Source: UBA6115 sp964346355 (GTDB taxonomy: Bacteria; Bacillota; Clostridia; Christensenellales; Aristaeellaceae). Taken from it: a stretch of 13,770 nucleotides of DNA. Shown piece by piece: positions 6,715 through 13,519 of the stretch; position 1 is the stretch's first letter, and every line of letters begins with the position of its first letter. The notes below the pieces were generated by a model. It saw only the letters and a program-made list of their open reading frames with translations, was not told the origin of the DNA and did no database searches. The stretch is from the NCBI GenBank assembly GCA_964346355.1, contig CAYFUH010000039.1, positions 1 to 13,770 on the forward strand. The letters are read 5' to 3'. The translations under genes were made by a program, and so were the position numbers.

Positions 6715-6936
6715 GACGGGATACCCCTGAAGTGTGCGCCAGTTTTCCGTTTTTACCCACATTTTACCAAATGGAATCCGCGTCAGGAGTTGGCTGCCAC
6801 GCCCCCGCGCAAGCGATAGGGGACGGCAAAAATCTGTTGCAGGGTACCAGCCTGCTGAACATAGCGGGTGAAAAAATGGAAGGCAGCGGCACTTTGGGCT
6901 ATCCCACGAAAGCGGTCAGGTATGACCGTTTTTCTA
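6715..6936 (+). ncRNA. Candidate structured non-coding RNA, 6S RNA-like
   Basis: The gap 6614-7032 has a full transcription unit without a credible reading frame. The 5' and 3' parts form a long closing arm with small bulges: GGGATA 6718-6723 with 6900-6905, CCC 6725-6727 with 6896-6898, GAAGTG 6729-6734 with 6890-6895, GCGCC 6736-6740 with 6882-6887, TTCCGTTTTT 6745-6754 with 6872-6881, and ACCC 6755-6758 with 6866-6869. That is about 34 pairs. Inside are a hairpin with a GCAA tetraloop (6796-6827), a stem GCAGG/CCTGC (6839-6855) and a small hairpin CATTT/AAATG (6760-6773). An alternative inner fold (CCGC/GCGG, TCAG/CTGA, GGCTG/CAGCC) gives a rod with a large central bubble, the layout of 6S RNA, which holds RNA polymerase. 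The 188-nt folded length fits 6S. It could be another RNA family; I saw no SRP, RNase P, tmRNA or common riboswitch core. Confidence 0.55.
6913..6933 (+). terminator. Intrinsic terminator of the candidate ncRNA
   Basis: CGGTCA (6913-6918) pairs with TGACCG (6923-6928) across a GGTA loop and is followed by TTTTT. The preceding AAAG can pair with the T-tract. It would also stop read-through from the stator-like operon, which has no clear terminator of its own. Confidence 0.75.
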
Positions 6937-7001
6937 TTCAAACCGGCCTTGATCGGGATTGATTTGGACAACTGTATTTATTTTGTATTTCAAGTGAACT
7001 G

Positions 7002-7017
7002 TGATGTTTTTACATCA
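7002..7017. promoter_or_regulatory. Inverted repeat just upstream of tsaC
   Basis: TGATGT (7002-7007) and ACATCA (7012-7017) are perfect inverted arms around TTTT, 15 nt before the tsaC ATG. It may be an operator or a small leader hairpin. No convincing -35/-10 pair for tsaC was found nearby. Confidence 0.3.
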
Positions 7018-7032
7018 TAAGAAAGTGGAAAT

Positions 7033-8076
7033 ATGCAAACAGAACTGATGCGCCCGGATGAACTGGGTATATTCACGGCAGCGGACCTGTTGCGGTCTGG
7101 CGGTTTGGTTGCCTTCCCGACCGAGACGGTGTACGGCCTGGGCGCCAAGGTGTACAACGAAGCGGCCATCGCCGCCATTTTCGAGGCAAAAGGCCGCCCC
7201 GCAGACAACCCGCTGATCGCGCATGTGCTGGGTATTTCCGGCGCCAAGGAGTGCGGGGAGTGGACGCCGCTGGCACAGATTCTGGCATCGGCCTTCTGGC
7301 CCGGCCCGCTCACGCTGATTGTCAGGCGCAAGCCCACCATCCCCAGGATTGTCAGCGCAGGGCTTGACACCATCGCGCTGCGCGCGCCCAGCCACCCGGT
7401 GGCCCGCGCGCTGATCGCGGCCTGCGGTTTCCCCATCGCGGCGCCCAGCGCCAACCGCTCCGGCCGTCCCAGCCCTACAACGGCAGCCCATGTCATGGAC
7501 GACCTGGCTGGCCGTATTCCCCTGGTTTTAGACGGCGGACCAAGCGAGGTCGGCCTGGAGTCCACGGTTGTGGACGCGACAGGCATGTGCCCCCTGGTGC
7601 TAAGGCCCGGGTCCATCACCCCGCAGATGCTGGCGACGGTGGCCGGCGAATGCCAGGTAGCGGACGCTGTCATGCGCGAGTTGCACGAAGGGGAGTACGC
7701 GCCCTCGCCCGGCATGCGCCACAAGCACTATGCCCCCAATGCCAGGCTTACCCTGGTGGAGGGGGAGGATGAAGCGGTCAAACGCGTCCTTTTAACCCTG
7801 GCCAAAGGCCAGGCGGACACCTGGGTGCTGGCGCTTGATGGCGAACTGAGCCACACCGAAGGCCTGCGTGTAAAGTCCCTGGGCAGGGACGCGGGCGAAG
7901 CCGCCCACCGCTTGTTTTATCTGCTGCGCCAGGCGGATGAGGAAGGGGTGCAGCGCATCTTCGTCAAGGCCCTAAGCCCTGAGGGCGTCGGCCTGGCGGT
8001 CATGAACCGGCTGGCGCGCGCCTCCGGCTTTGACATCATCCAGGCTGCGGAATTCAACAGTCAACACCACTATTAG
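7033..8076 (+). CDS. tsaC: L-threonylcarbamoyladenylate synthase, Sua5/TsaC type
   Basis: Makes threonylcarbamoyl-AMP from threonine, bicarbonate and ATP, the first step of the t6A37 modification of ANN-decoding tRNAs. The 347-residue protein is the long Sua5 form. The YrdC catalytic domain covers about 13-205, with LVAFPTETVYGLGA, the KGRP motif at 53-56 and APSANRSGRPSPT (137-149). A linker with SPGMRHKHYAP (225-235), a Sua5 hallmark that closes over the active site, leads to the C-terminal Sua5 domain (about 236-340). The start ATG has only a weak site (AAGAAAGTGGA) ahead of it. The TsaB, TsaD and TsaE partners are not in the window. The PotD-like gene follows after 19 nt and may be cotranscribed. 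Confidence 0.96.
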   Translation: MQTELMRPDELGIFTAADLLRSGGLVAFPTETVYGLGAKVYNEAAIAAIFEAKGRPADNPLIAHVLGISGAKECGEWTPLAQILASAFWPGPLTLIVRRKPTIPRIVSAGLDTIALRAPSHPVARALIAACGFPIAAPSANRSGRPSPTTAAHVMDDLAGRIPLVLDGGPSEVGLESTVVDATGMCPLVLRPGSITPQMLATVAGECQVADAVMRELHEGEYAPSPGMRHKHYAPNARLTLVEGEDEAVKRVLLTLAKGQADTWVLALDGELSHTEGLRVKSLGRDAGEAAHRLFYLLRQADEEGVQRIFVKALSPEGVGLAVMNRLARASGFDIIQAAEFNSQHHY

Positions 8077-8095
8077 TTTTAGAAAGGAACAAACG

Positions 8096-9136
8096 ATGAA
8101 AAAAATTTTATCCGGTATCTTAGCCTTGGCTCTACTCGTAGGCCTCAGCCTGCCTGGGGTTTCTGCGGAAGAGGAGAAGGTACTCAATTTCTTCTCCTGG
8201 GCCACCTACATTGATGATGACACCGTAGCGAAGTTTACGGAACAAACGGGCATCAAGGTGAACTACACCACCTTTGCCACCAACGAGGAAATGCTGCTGA
8301 AGATGTCCATGTCCAGCAACGAGTACGACGTTATCCTGGCAAGCGACTATGCCATCAACATCCTGCGCAAGCAGGACAAACTGCAAAAGCTCAACAAGGA
8401 CTTGCTGCCCAACTACGGCAACCTGGACCCGGCCTTTATGAGCCAGTATTATGATGAGAATAACGAGTACACCGTGCCCTACACCGCGGGCACCCCGCTG
8501 ATCGTCTACAACCCCGACCTGGTGGATATCGAGATTGACGGCTATGAGGACCTGTGGAACCCGGCGCTCAAGGACAGCATCGTCATCATCGACGACGCGC
8601 GCAACATCGTGGGCATCACGCTCAAGACCCTGGGCTATTCCTTCAACACCACCGATGAAAAGCAGCTGGAGGAGGCCAAAGAGAAGCTGATGAGCCTCAG
8701 GCCCAATATCCGCTCCTTCAACTATGACACCCCGCACAACGACATGATCTCCGGCGAAGTTTCCGTAGGCTACATGTTTACCCCCTTTGTGTTAATCGCC
8801 ATGGACAGCAACCCGGACCTCAAGGTGGTCTACCCCAAGGAGGGCATGGGCTTTGGCATCGACTCCCTGGTGATTCCCGCCAACGCGCCGCATCCGGAAA
8901 ACGCGCACGCGCTGCTCAACTTCCTGCTCGACAGTGAAGTGGCCGGCAACACCGCGGGCATGCAGTACTACCTGTCCCCGGTGGCGACCGCCTATGAGTT
9001 CATCCCCGAGTACCTGCGTGACAACCCCGCCATCCGCATCCCCAAGGAAATCCTGGGCGAGACCGAGTTCATCATGGACGTCGGCGAGACAGAGAGCAAA
9101 TTCCAGGAGATCTGGGCGGAGTTCAAGCTGCAATAA
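8096..9136 (+). CDS. potD: PotD-like extracellular solute-binding protein (polyamine family)
   Basis: ABC-importer binding protein of 346 residues. A type I signal peptide (about 1-24, ending GVSA) is followed directly by EEEKVLNFFSWATYID; there is no lipobox cysteine. Family landmarks are W35 and Y38, TNEEML (62-67), YDVILASDY (77-85), VPYTAGTP (127-134), DDARN (166-170) and PKEG..GIDSLVIPANA (247-264). The ATG at 8096 follows AGAAAGGAAC; an in-frame start at 8030 lies inside tsaC and would hide the signal peptide. Compared with E. coli PotD as I remember it, the ligand residues Glu171 and Trp255 are replaced by Asn170 and Gly254, while the Asp257 equivalent (Asp256) is kept. The ligand may therefore not be spermidine. 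No PotA, PotB or PotC gene is adjacent. A terminator follows. Confidence 0.88.
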   Translation: MKKILSGILALALLVGLSLPGVSAEEEKVLNFFSWATYIDDDTVAKFTEQTGIKVNYTTFATNEEMLLKMSMSSNEYDVILASDYAINILRKQDKLQKLNKDLLPNYGNLDPAFMSQYYDENNEYTVPYTAGTPLIVYNPDLVDIEIDGYEDLWNPALKDSIVIIDDARNIVGITLKTLGYSFNTTDEKQLEEAKEKLMSLRPNIRSFNYDTPHNDMISGEVSVGYMFTPFVLIAMDSNPDLKVVYPKEGMGFGIDSLVIPANAPHPENAHALLNFLLDSEVAGNTAGMQYYLSPVATAYEFIPEYLRDNPAIRIPKEILGETEFIMDVGETESKFQEIWAEFKLQ

Positions 9137-9167
9137 GCAACCGTTAAGCACGTTTATCTGACAACAA

Positions 9168-9203
9168 AGCCCCCGCGGACCCAAGATCCCGCGGGGGCTA
9201 TTT
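9168..9203. terminator. Shared terminator between convergent genes
   Basis: AGCCCCCGCGG (9168-9178) pairs perfectly over 11 bp with 9189-9199, with a 10-nt loop. A short T-run follows rightwards (ATTTG), and TTTGTTG follows leftwards. It sits between the stops of the PotD-like gene and the convergent deacetylase gene and can serve both. Confidence 0.85.
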
Positions 9204-9221
9204 GTAGGGGTAAGCGCTTAG

Positions 9222-10415
9222 CTATTCGCCCTCTACCTGGAAGGTGCCCAGGTCGATGTTTTCAAAGAAATCGTTTCCCAGGGTATCCAGCCCAACGGTG
9301 GTCTTTGCCAGCCCGAAGTGATAGCTGGAGTTCTCGCTGTCCTTGGGCTCCACCTGATACTGCCCGTAGCGGTGCTGGGACAGGTGCTGGGCATAGCCCA
9401 GCTTGGCTACCTCATACCCCGTTTTGCCGGAGAAGGCGTGAAGGGGTTTATCCCAGTCCATTATGATGGGGTTGTCCTTGTACAGGTGCAAATACAGCTT
9501 GCTGGCCTGCCAGGTGCCAAACTCCTTGGCGGACTGGCTGAATTTGCCCGCGTCCGCTGCCGCGTCAAAGGCATACAGCATCATGTCCGCGCACAGTTGG
9601 TGCATGCCGTGGCCGTACTCGCCGGCAACATCATGGCTCACAATCACTTTGGGCTGGTATTTGCGCAGCAGTTCCACCGCGAAGCGCTGCACCTTGCTTT
9701 TGCCAAAGTCCCGGTAGGCCTTGTCCAATTTGAGGGAATAGGTGTCATGGAAGGGCCCCAGCACCGGGTAGTTTTTTACCCCCATGGTCCACAGGGAGTT
9801 GAGCAGCTCGCTCACCCGAAGCGTAGTAGCAGGTGTAAAGGCGCAGGCAGTTACGTTCAGCCCCAGTTCACCAGCGTAATAGGGCAGTGTGCCGCCAAAG
9901 AACAGCGCTTCATCATCCGGATGCGCGAACAAAAGCAGCAGGTCACTGCCGCGCTCGGCTTCCTTCCAGGTTTGGACATAAGAAGGCAACTCGCCCTCTC
10001 CCAGGACAAAAATCTCGGACATGCCAAACCATTTCTTGCTTTTACCTTCCGGCTTTAAGCGAATTTCCTTAGCACCCCTTAGGGGGTAATAGGCGTGCTG
10101 GAAGGGGCTGCCCTCAAAACTGGTTTTTTGCCACTGGCCATTTATTTTTTCCTCAACCGCAAAGGCGCGCGGTGCGCTCAACCAGCAGATATACAAGCCG
10201 TATATCGCCTCAGGGCTTGTAATGGTGACCGTCTTGCCGCTGTCCTCCCCGTTCCAGTAGGTGGCGTAATCCCGGTCATACAAGCGCTCCTTGGTGAAGG
10301 CCTTGGACCCGACTGTGATGGTGCATTCAGCGGTCAAATCGGGCATTTCGGACGCCTGCGCGGGCAGGGAAAACAGCATCAGGGCAAACAAGAGCAAAAC
10401 GCCATATTTCTTCAT
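9222..10415 (-). CDS. Secreted PIG-L (LmbE)-family deacetylase with N-terminal discoidin-like domain
   Basis: A 397-residue predicted exported zinc hydrolase. The signal peptide (about 1-21, ending PAQA) is followed by a domain (about 26-140) with the pattern of a galactose-binding-like F5/8 type C fold (DRDYATYWNGEDSG near its start). The PIG-L domain begins near 157. AHPDDE (164-169) gives the likely zinc ligands His165 and Asp168 and the base Asp167; GEYGHGMHQ (265-273) gives His269 and the third ligand His272. The family removes N-acetyl groups from GlcNAc-type sugars. Export and a possible carbohydrate-binding module suggest a wall or host glycan, but the substrate is not known. GGGAGG lies 6 nt before the ATG. 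It has its own promoter and is divergent from leuS. Confidence 0.88.
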   Translation of the reverse strand: MKKYGVLLLFALMLFSLPAQASEMPDLTAECTITVGSKAFTKERLYDRDYATYWNGEDSGKTVTITSPEAIYGLYICWLSAPRAFAVEEKINGQWQKTSFEGSPFQHAYYPLRGAKEIRLKPEGKSKKWFGMSEIFVLGEGELPSYVQTWKEAERGSDLLLLFAHPDDEALFFGGTLPYYAGELGLNVTACAFTPATTLRVSELLNSLWTMGVKNYPVLGPFHDTYSLKLDKAYRDFGKSKVQRFAVELLRKYQPKVIVSHDVAGEYGHGMHQLCADMMLYAFDAAADAGKFSQSAKEFGTWQASKLYLHLYKDNPIIMDWDKPLHAFSGKTGYEVAKLGYAQHLSQHRYGQYQVEPKDSENSSYHFGLAKTTVGLDTLGNDFFENIDLGTFQVEGE

Positions 10416-10441
10416 AGCAAACCTCCCGTCTCAACATCTTC

Positions 10442-10470
10442 AGTTTAAACAGGGATGCAGACGGTGTCAA
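10442..10470 (-). promoter_or_regulatory. Promoter of the secreted deacetylase gene
   Basis: Read leftwards, the -35 is consensus TTGACA (10470-10465) and the -10 is TAAACT (10447-10442), with a 17-bp spacer. The start of transcription would be near 10435, giving a leader of about 20 nt that contains GGGAGG at 10427-10422. Confidence 0.75.
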
Positions 10471-10484
10471 GAAAGCAAATCACG

Positions 10485-10507
10485 CGCCCTGCTTTACAAA
10501 TAGGGCG
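10485..10507. promoter_or_regulatory. Inverted repeat spanning the leuS -35 box
   Basis: CGCCCT (10485-10490) and AGGGCG (10502-10507) are perfect inverted arms, 11 nt apart. They enclose the leuS -35 (TTTACA, 10493-10498) and reach into the spacer. A dimeric repressor bound here would block leuS. It could also be chance in GC-rich DNA. Confidence 0.35.
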
Positions 10508-10521
10508 TATTCTCCTATACT
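10493..10521 (+). promoter_or_regulatory. Promoter of leuS
   Basis: The -35 is TTTACA (10493-10498) and the -10 is TATACT (10516-10521), with an exact 17-bp spacer. The start of transcription is predicted near 10528, only about 22 nt before the ATG, so there is no room for a T-box leader. Confidence 0.75.
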
Positions 10522-10549
10522 TTCCAAGTATGTATAAGGAGGGCTCAAC

Positions 10550-12970
10550 ATGATGACCGCGCCGTATGATCCAAGCACCTTTGAACCCAAATGGCAGCAA
10601 TTTTGGGAGGACAACCAGGTATTCGCAGCAAAGCTGGAGCCGGGCAAGCCCAAGTATTACTGTCTGATAGAGTTTCCCTACCCCTCCGGCGCGGGCTTGC
10701 ATGTGGGCCACCCGCGCAGTAACACCGCGCTGGACATCATCGCCCGCAAGCGGCGCATGGAGGGGCACAACGTGCTTTATCCCATCGGCTGGGATGCCTT
10801 TGGCTTGCCAACGGAAAACTTCGCCATCGCCAACCACATCCACCCGGCCAAGGTGACACGGGACAATGTCAACCACTTCCGCGCGCAGCTCAAGCGCCTG
10901 GGCTTTTCCTTTGATTATTCCCGTGAGGTCGATACCACCGACCCCGCCTATTACAAATGGACGCAGTGGATCTTTTTAAAGTTTTATGAACACGGCCTGG
11001 CCTACAAGGCCGAGATGCCCATCAACTGGTGCCCCCGCTGCAAGATTGGCTTGGCCAATGAGGAGGTCGTGGGCGGCGCCTGCGAGCGCTGCGGGCATGA
11101 GGTCACCCACAAGGTGAAAAACCAGTGGATGCTGGCCATCACGCGCTATGCCCAAAAGCTGCTGGACGGCCTGGAAAATCTAGATTTTATAGAGCCGGTC
11201 AAGGCGCAGCAGCGCAACTGGATCGGCCGGTCTGAGGGCTGTGAGGTGGATTTCCAGATCGCGGGTACGGATGAGCGCCTGCGCATCTTCACCACCCGCG
11301 CGGACACCATGTTCGGCGCCACCTACATGGTGCTCTCGCCGGAGCATCCCTTAATTGAAAAGCTGGCGGAGCGCATCCACAACATCGACGAACTACGCAC
11401 ATACCGCGAACAGGCCGCCAACAAGAGCGATTTTGAGCGCGCCGAGATGCAAAAGGACAAGACCGGTGTACAGATCAAAGGTCTCATGGCCATCAACCCC
11501 GCCACCGGGCAGGAGATCCCCCTGTGGATCAGCGATTATATCTTAATGGGCTACGGCACGGGTGCTGTTATGGCGGTGCCCGGGCATGATGAGCGTGACT
11601 GGGAATTCGCCCGCGCCTTTGGCCTACCCATTGTGGAGGTGGTCGCCGGCGGTGATATCCAGAAGGAAGCCTACACCGACATTGACGACGGCATCCTGAT
11701 CAACTCCGGATTGCTCAATGGCATGAAGGTAAAGCATGCGCAGGAAGCAATGATGGACCACCTGGAAGGCCTGGGCATCGCGAAGCGCAAGGTCAACTTC
11801 AAACTGCGTGACTGGGTGTTTTCCCGCCAGCGCTACTGGGGGGAGCCCATCCCGCTGGTGCACTGCCCGGAGTGCGGCATTGTGCCCTTGAAGGAAGAAG
11901 ACTTACCCCTGCTGCTGCCGGATGTGGACAGCTATGAGCCGACGGATTCGGGCGAAAGCCCGCTGGCGGCCATCACGGAGTGGGTCAATGTGCCCTGCCC
12001 CCAATGCGGCCAGCCCGCGCAGCGGGAGACGGATACCATGCCCCAGTGGGCAGGGTCCAGCTGGTACTTCCTGCGCTACTGTGACCCGCACAACACGGAA
12101 GCATTTGCGTCCAAGGAAGCCTTGGACTACTGGATGCCGGTGGACTGGTACAACGGGGGCATGGAGCATACCACCCTGCACTTGCTCTACAGCCGGTTCT
12201 GGCATCTCTTCCTGCACGATTTGGGCTTGGTCAGCGCGCCGGAGCCCTACAAGAAGCGCACCAGCCATGGCATGATCCTGGGCGAAAACGGCGAAAAGAT
12301 GTCCAAGTCCCGCGGCAATGTAATTAACCCGGATGTGCTGGTGGATGAGATTGGCGCGGACGCCTTCCGCGTGTATGAGATGTTCATGGGCGCCTTTGAC
12401 CAGGCCATCCCATGGAGCATGGCGGGCGCCCGGGGCGCCAAGCGCTTTTTGGACCGTGTGTGGCGCCTGCAGGATATGCTGGATGCTGGAAACCTGGACT
12501 TTAGCGACAGCCTGCGCGTGCTGATTAACCAAAGCATCAAAAAGGTGGGGGAGGACTTTGAGCGCATGAAGTTCAACACCGCCATCGCCCAGCTGATGAC
12601 CATGGTGAACGAGTACTACGACAAGGGCCGCATCACGGCGGGGGATTTCAAGGCGCTGCTGCTGTTGCTTTCACCTGTAGCGCCCCATATGTGCGAGGAA
12701 ATCTGGCAATTGCAAAACTTTGGCGGCTACATCCACAACCAGCCCTGGCCAGCCTTTGATGAGGCCTTTTTGGTGGATGACCAGGTGGAAATCGCCGTGC
12801 AGGTCAACGGCAAGGTGCGTATGCGCATGATGGTGCCCTCTGATATGGACAAACAGACAGGGGAGAAGGACTTGCTCAGCCGCCCGGAGGTACAGGAGCA
12901 GACAGCCGGCAAACAGGTCATCAAATGCATCTACGTGCCTGGCAGGCTCCTCAACCTGGTGGTAAAGTAA
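10550..12970 (+). CDS. leuS: Leucine--tRNA ligase (LeuRS)
   Basis: Class Ia synthetase of 806 residues that charges tRNA-Leu in the cytoplasm, the normal bacterial length. The HIGH motif is HVGH (51-54) after PYPSGAGL. A zinc-type cluster CPRC...CERC lies at 161-181. The CP1 editing domain shows TTRADTMFGATYM (248-260) and GYGTGAVMAVPGHDERDW. CPEC and CPQC pairs occur further on, before WAGSSWYFLRY. KMSKS is intact at 583-587, and the C-terminal anticodon and tRNA-binding parts end at KCIYVPGRLLNLVVK. AAGGAGGG at 10536-10543 places the start at ATG 10550; the ATG at 10553 is also possible. No clear terminator follows, so thioredoxin may be on the same transcript. Confidence 0.98.
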   Translation: MMTAPYDPSTFEPKWQQFWEDNQVFAAKLEPGKPKYYCLIEFPYPSGAGLHVGHPRSNTALDIIARKRRMEGHNVLYPIGWDAFGLPTENFAIANHIHPAKVTRDNVNHFRAQLKRLGFSFDYSREVDTTDPAYYKWTQWIFLKFYEHGLAYKAEMPINWCPRCKIGLANEEVVGGACERCGHEVTHKVKNQWMLAITRYAQKLLDGLENLDFIEPVKAQQRNWIGRSEGCEVDFQIAGTDERLRIFTTRADTMFGATYMVLSPEHPLIEKLAERIHNIDELRTYREQAANKSDFERAEMQKDKTGVQIKGLMAINPATGQEIPLWISDYILMGYGTGAVMAVPGHDERDWEFARAFGLPIVEVVAGGDIQKEAYTDIDDGILINSGLLNGMKVKHAQEAMMDHLEGLGIAKRKVNFKLRDWVFSRQRYWGEPIPLVHCPECGIVPLKEEDLPLLLPDVDSYEPTDSGESPLAAITEWVNVPCPQCGQPAQRETDTMPQWAGSSWYFLRYCDPHNTEAFASKEALDYWMPVDWYNGGMEHTTLHLLYSRFWHLFLHDLGLVSAPEPYKKRTSHGMILGENGEKMSKSRGNVINPDVLVDEIGADAFRVYEMFMGAFDQAIPWSMAGARGAKRFLDRVWRLQDMLDAGNLDFSDSLRVLINQSIKKVGEDFERMKFNTAIAQLMTMVNEYYDKGRITAGDFKALLLLLSPVAPHMCEEIWQLQNFGGYIHNQPWPAFDEAFLVDDQVEIAVQVNGKVRMRMMVPSDMDKQTGEKDLLSRPEVQEQTAGKQVIKCIYVPGRLLNLVVK

Positions 12971-13081
12971 AATGTGGCTGCCCGGCGCAGCCCATCCCTT
13001 TGGGGCAACGCTGTTTATTCCAAAGACCAATTGGGTATTATAACAATGCTTCGAGCATGATTTTGAAAGGTGGAGACAAGT

Positions 13082-13390
13082 ATGTCAGTTATGATTATCA
13101 CAAGCGCGAACTTTGAAGAAGAGGTCCTCAAGTCCGACAAGCCGGTCTTGATCGACTTTTGGGCACCCTGGTGCGGTCCCTGCCGGATGGTCAGCCCGGT
13201 GGTTGAAGAAATTGCCAAGGAGCATCCTGAGATTAAAGTGGGCAAGGTCAATGTGGACGAGGAGCAGGATCTGGCCCGCAAATACCGCATCATGAGCATT
13301 CCCTCCCTGTATGTGTTTAAAAACGGCGAGGTCGCCAACAAGACCATCGGCGCCGTACCCAAAAAGAACATTGAGGCCATGCTGGGCTAA
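13082..13390 (+). CDS. trxA: Thioredoxin
   Basis: Cytosolic disulfide reductase of 102 residues, the usual size for a single thioredoxin domain. It has the classic active site WCGPC (30-34) after VLIDFWAP, and the cis-proline loop MSIPSLYVFKNG (71-82). The start ATG at 13082 lies 8 nt after AAAGGTGG; an in-frame GTG at 13070 overlaps that ribosome site and is rejected. No thioredoxin reductase gene is in the window. The 111-nt gap after leuS has no good terminator. A strong terminator follows the gene. Confidence 0.96.
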   Translation: MSVMIITSANFEEEVLKSDKPVLIDFWAPWCGPCRMVSPVVEEIAKEHPEIKVGKVNVDEEQDLARKYRIMSIPSLYVFKNGEVANKTIGAVPKKNIEAMLG

Positions 13391-13424
13391 TCAGCCAGCC
13401 TTATTACGGAAGACCTTTTAGGTT

Positions 13425-13452
13425 AAAGAGGAGCGGCAACCGCTCCTTTTTT
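13425..13452 (+). terminator. Intrinsic terminator after trxA
   Basis: GGAGCGG (13430-13436) pairs with CCGCTCC (13440-13446) across a CAA loop and is followed by six T. The preceding AAAGA extends the pairing into the T-tract. Confidence 0.9.
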
Positions 13453-13472
13453 GTATGCCTGGTATTTGAGGA

Positions 13473-13481
13473 TGATATAAT
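13473..13481 (+). promoter_or_regulatory. Extended -10 promoter of the right-edge gene
   Basis: TGATATAAT has a perfect -10 (13476-13481) with the TG of an extended -10. No good -35 lies at 16-18 bp, which extended -10 promoters can do without. The start would be near 13488, about 32 nt before the ATG. Confidence 0.6.
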
Positions 13482-13519
13482 GATGACGAAGTGAAAAAAC
13501 CGCGGGAAGGAGCACGGCG

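Noticed and set aside
6861..6890. SRP RNA, because of GGAAGGCAGC
   Set aside because: The segment pairs in the long closing arm and is not in the apical hairpin with GGTC/GGAA loops that defines SRP RNA.
6715..6936. A riboswitch leader controlling tsaC
   Set aside because: A terminator upstream of a gene fits, but no core of a common riboswitch (TPP, FMN, B12, lysine, glycine) was seen. The stem closes the whole transcript instead of offering an evident antiterminator, and 96 nt separate the terminator from tsaC.
6711..6962. 83-codon open frame in the 6614-7032 gap
   Set aside because: Its ATG precedes the predicted transcription start, it has no ribosome site, it has no recognisable protein features, and it runs through the terminator of the folded RNA.
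10499..10549. T-box leader for leuS
   Set aside because: The clear promoter at 10493-10521 leaves only about 22 nt of leader.
12976..12992. GGCTG/CAGCC hairpin as a leuS terminator
   Set aside because: It has a five-pair stem with no T-tract after it.
13014..13041. Promoter for trxA (TTTATT-16-TATTAT)
   Set aside because: The -35 matches at only three positions; it is possible but too weak to list as a feature.
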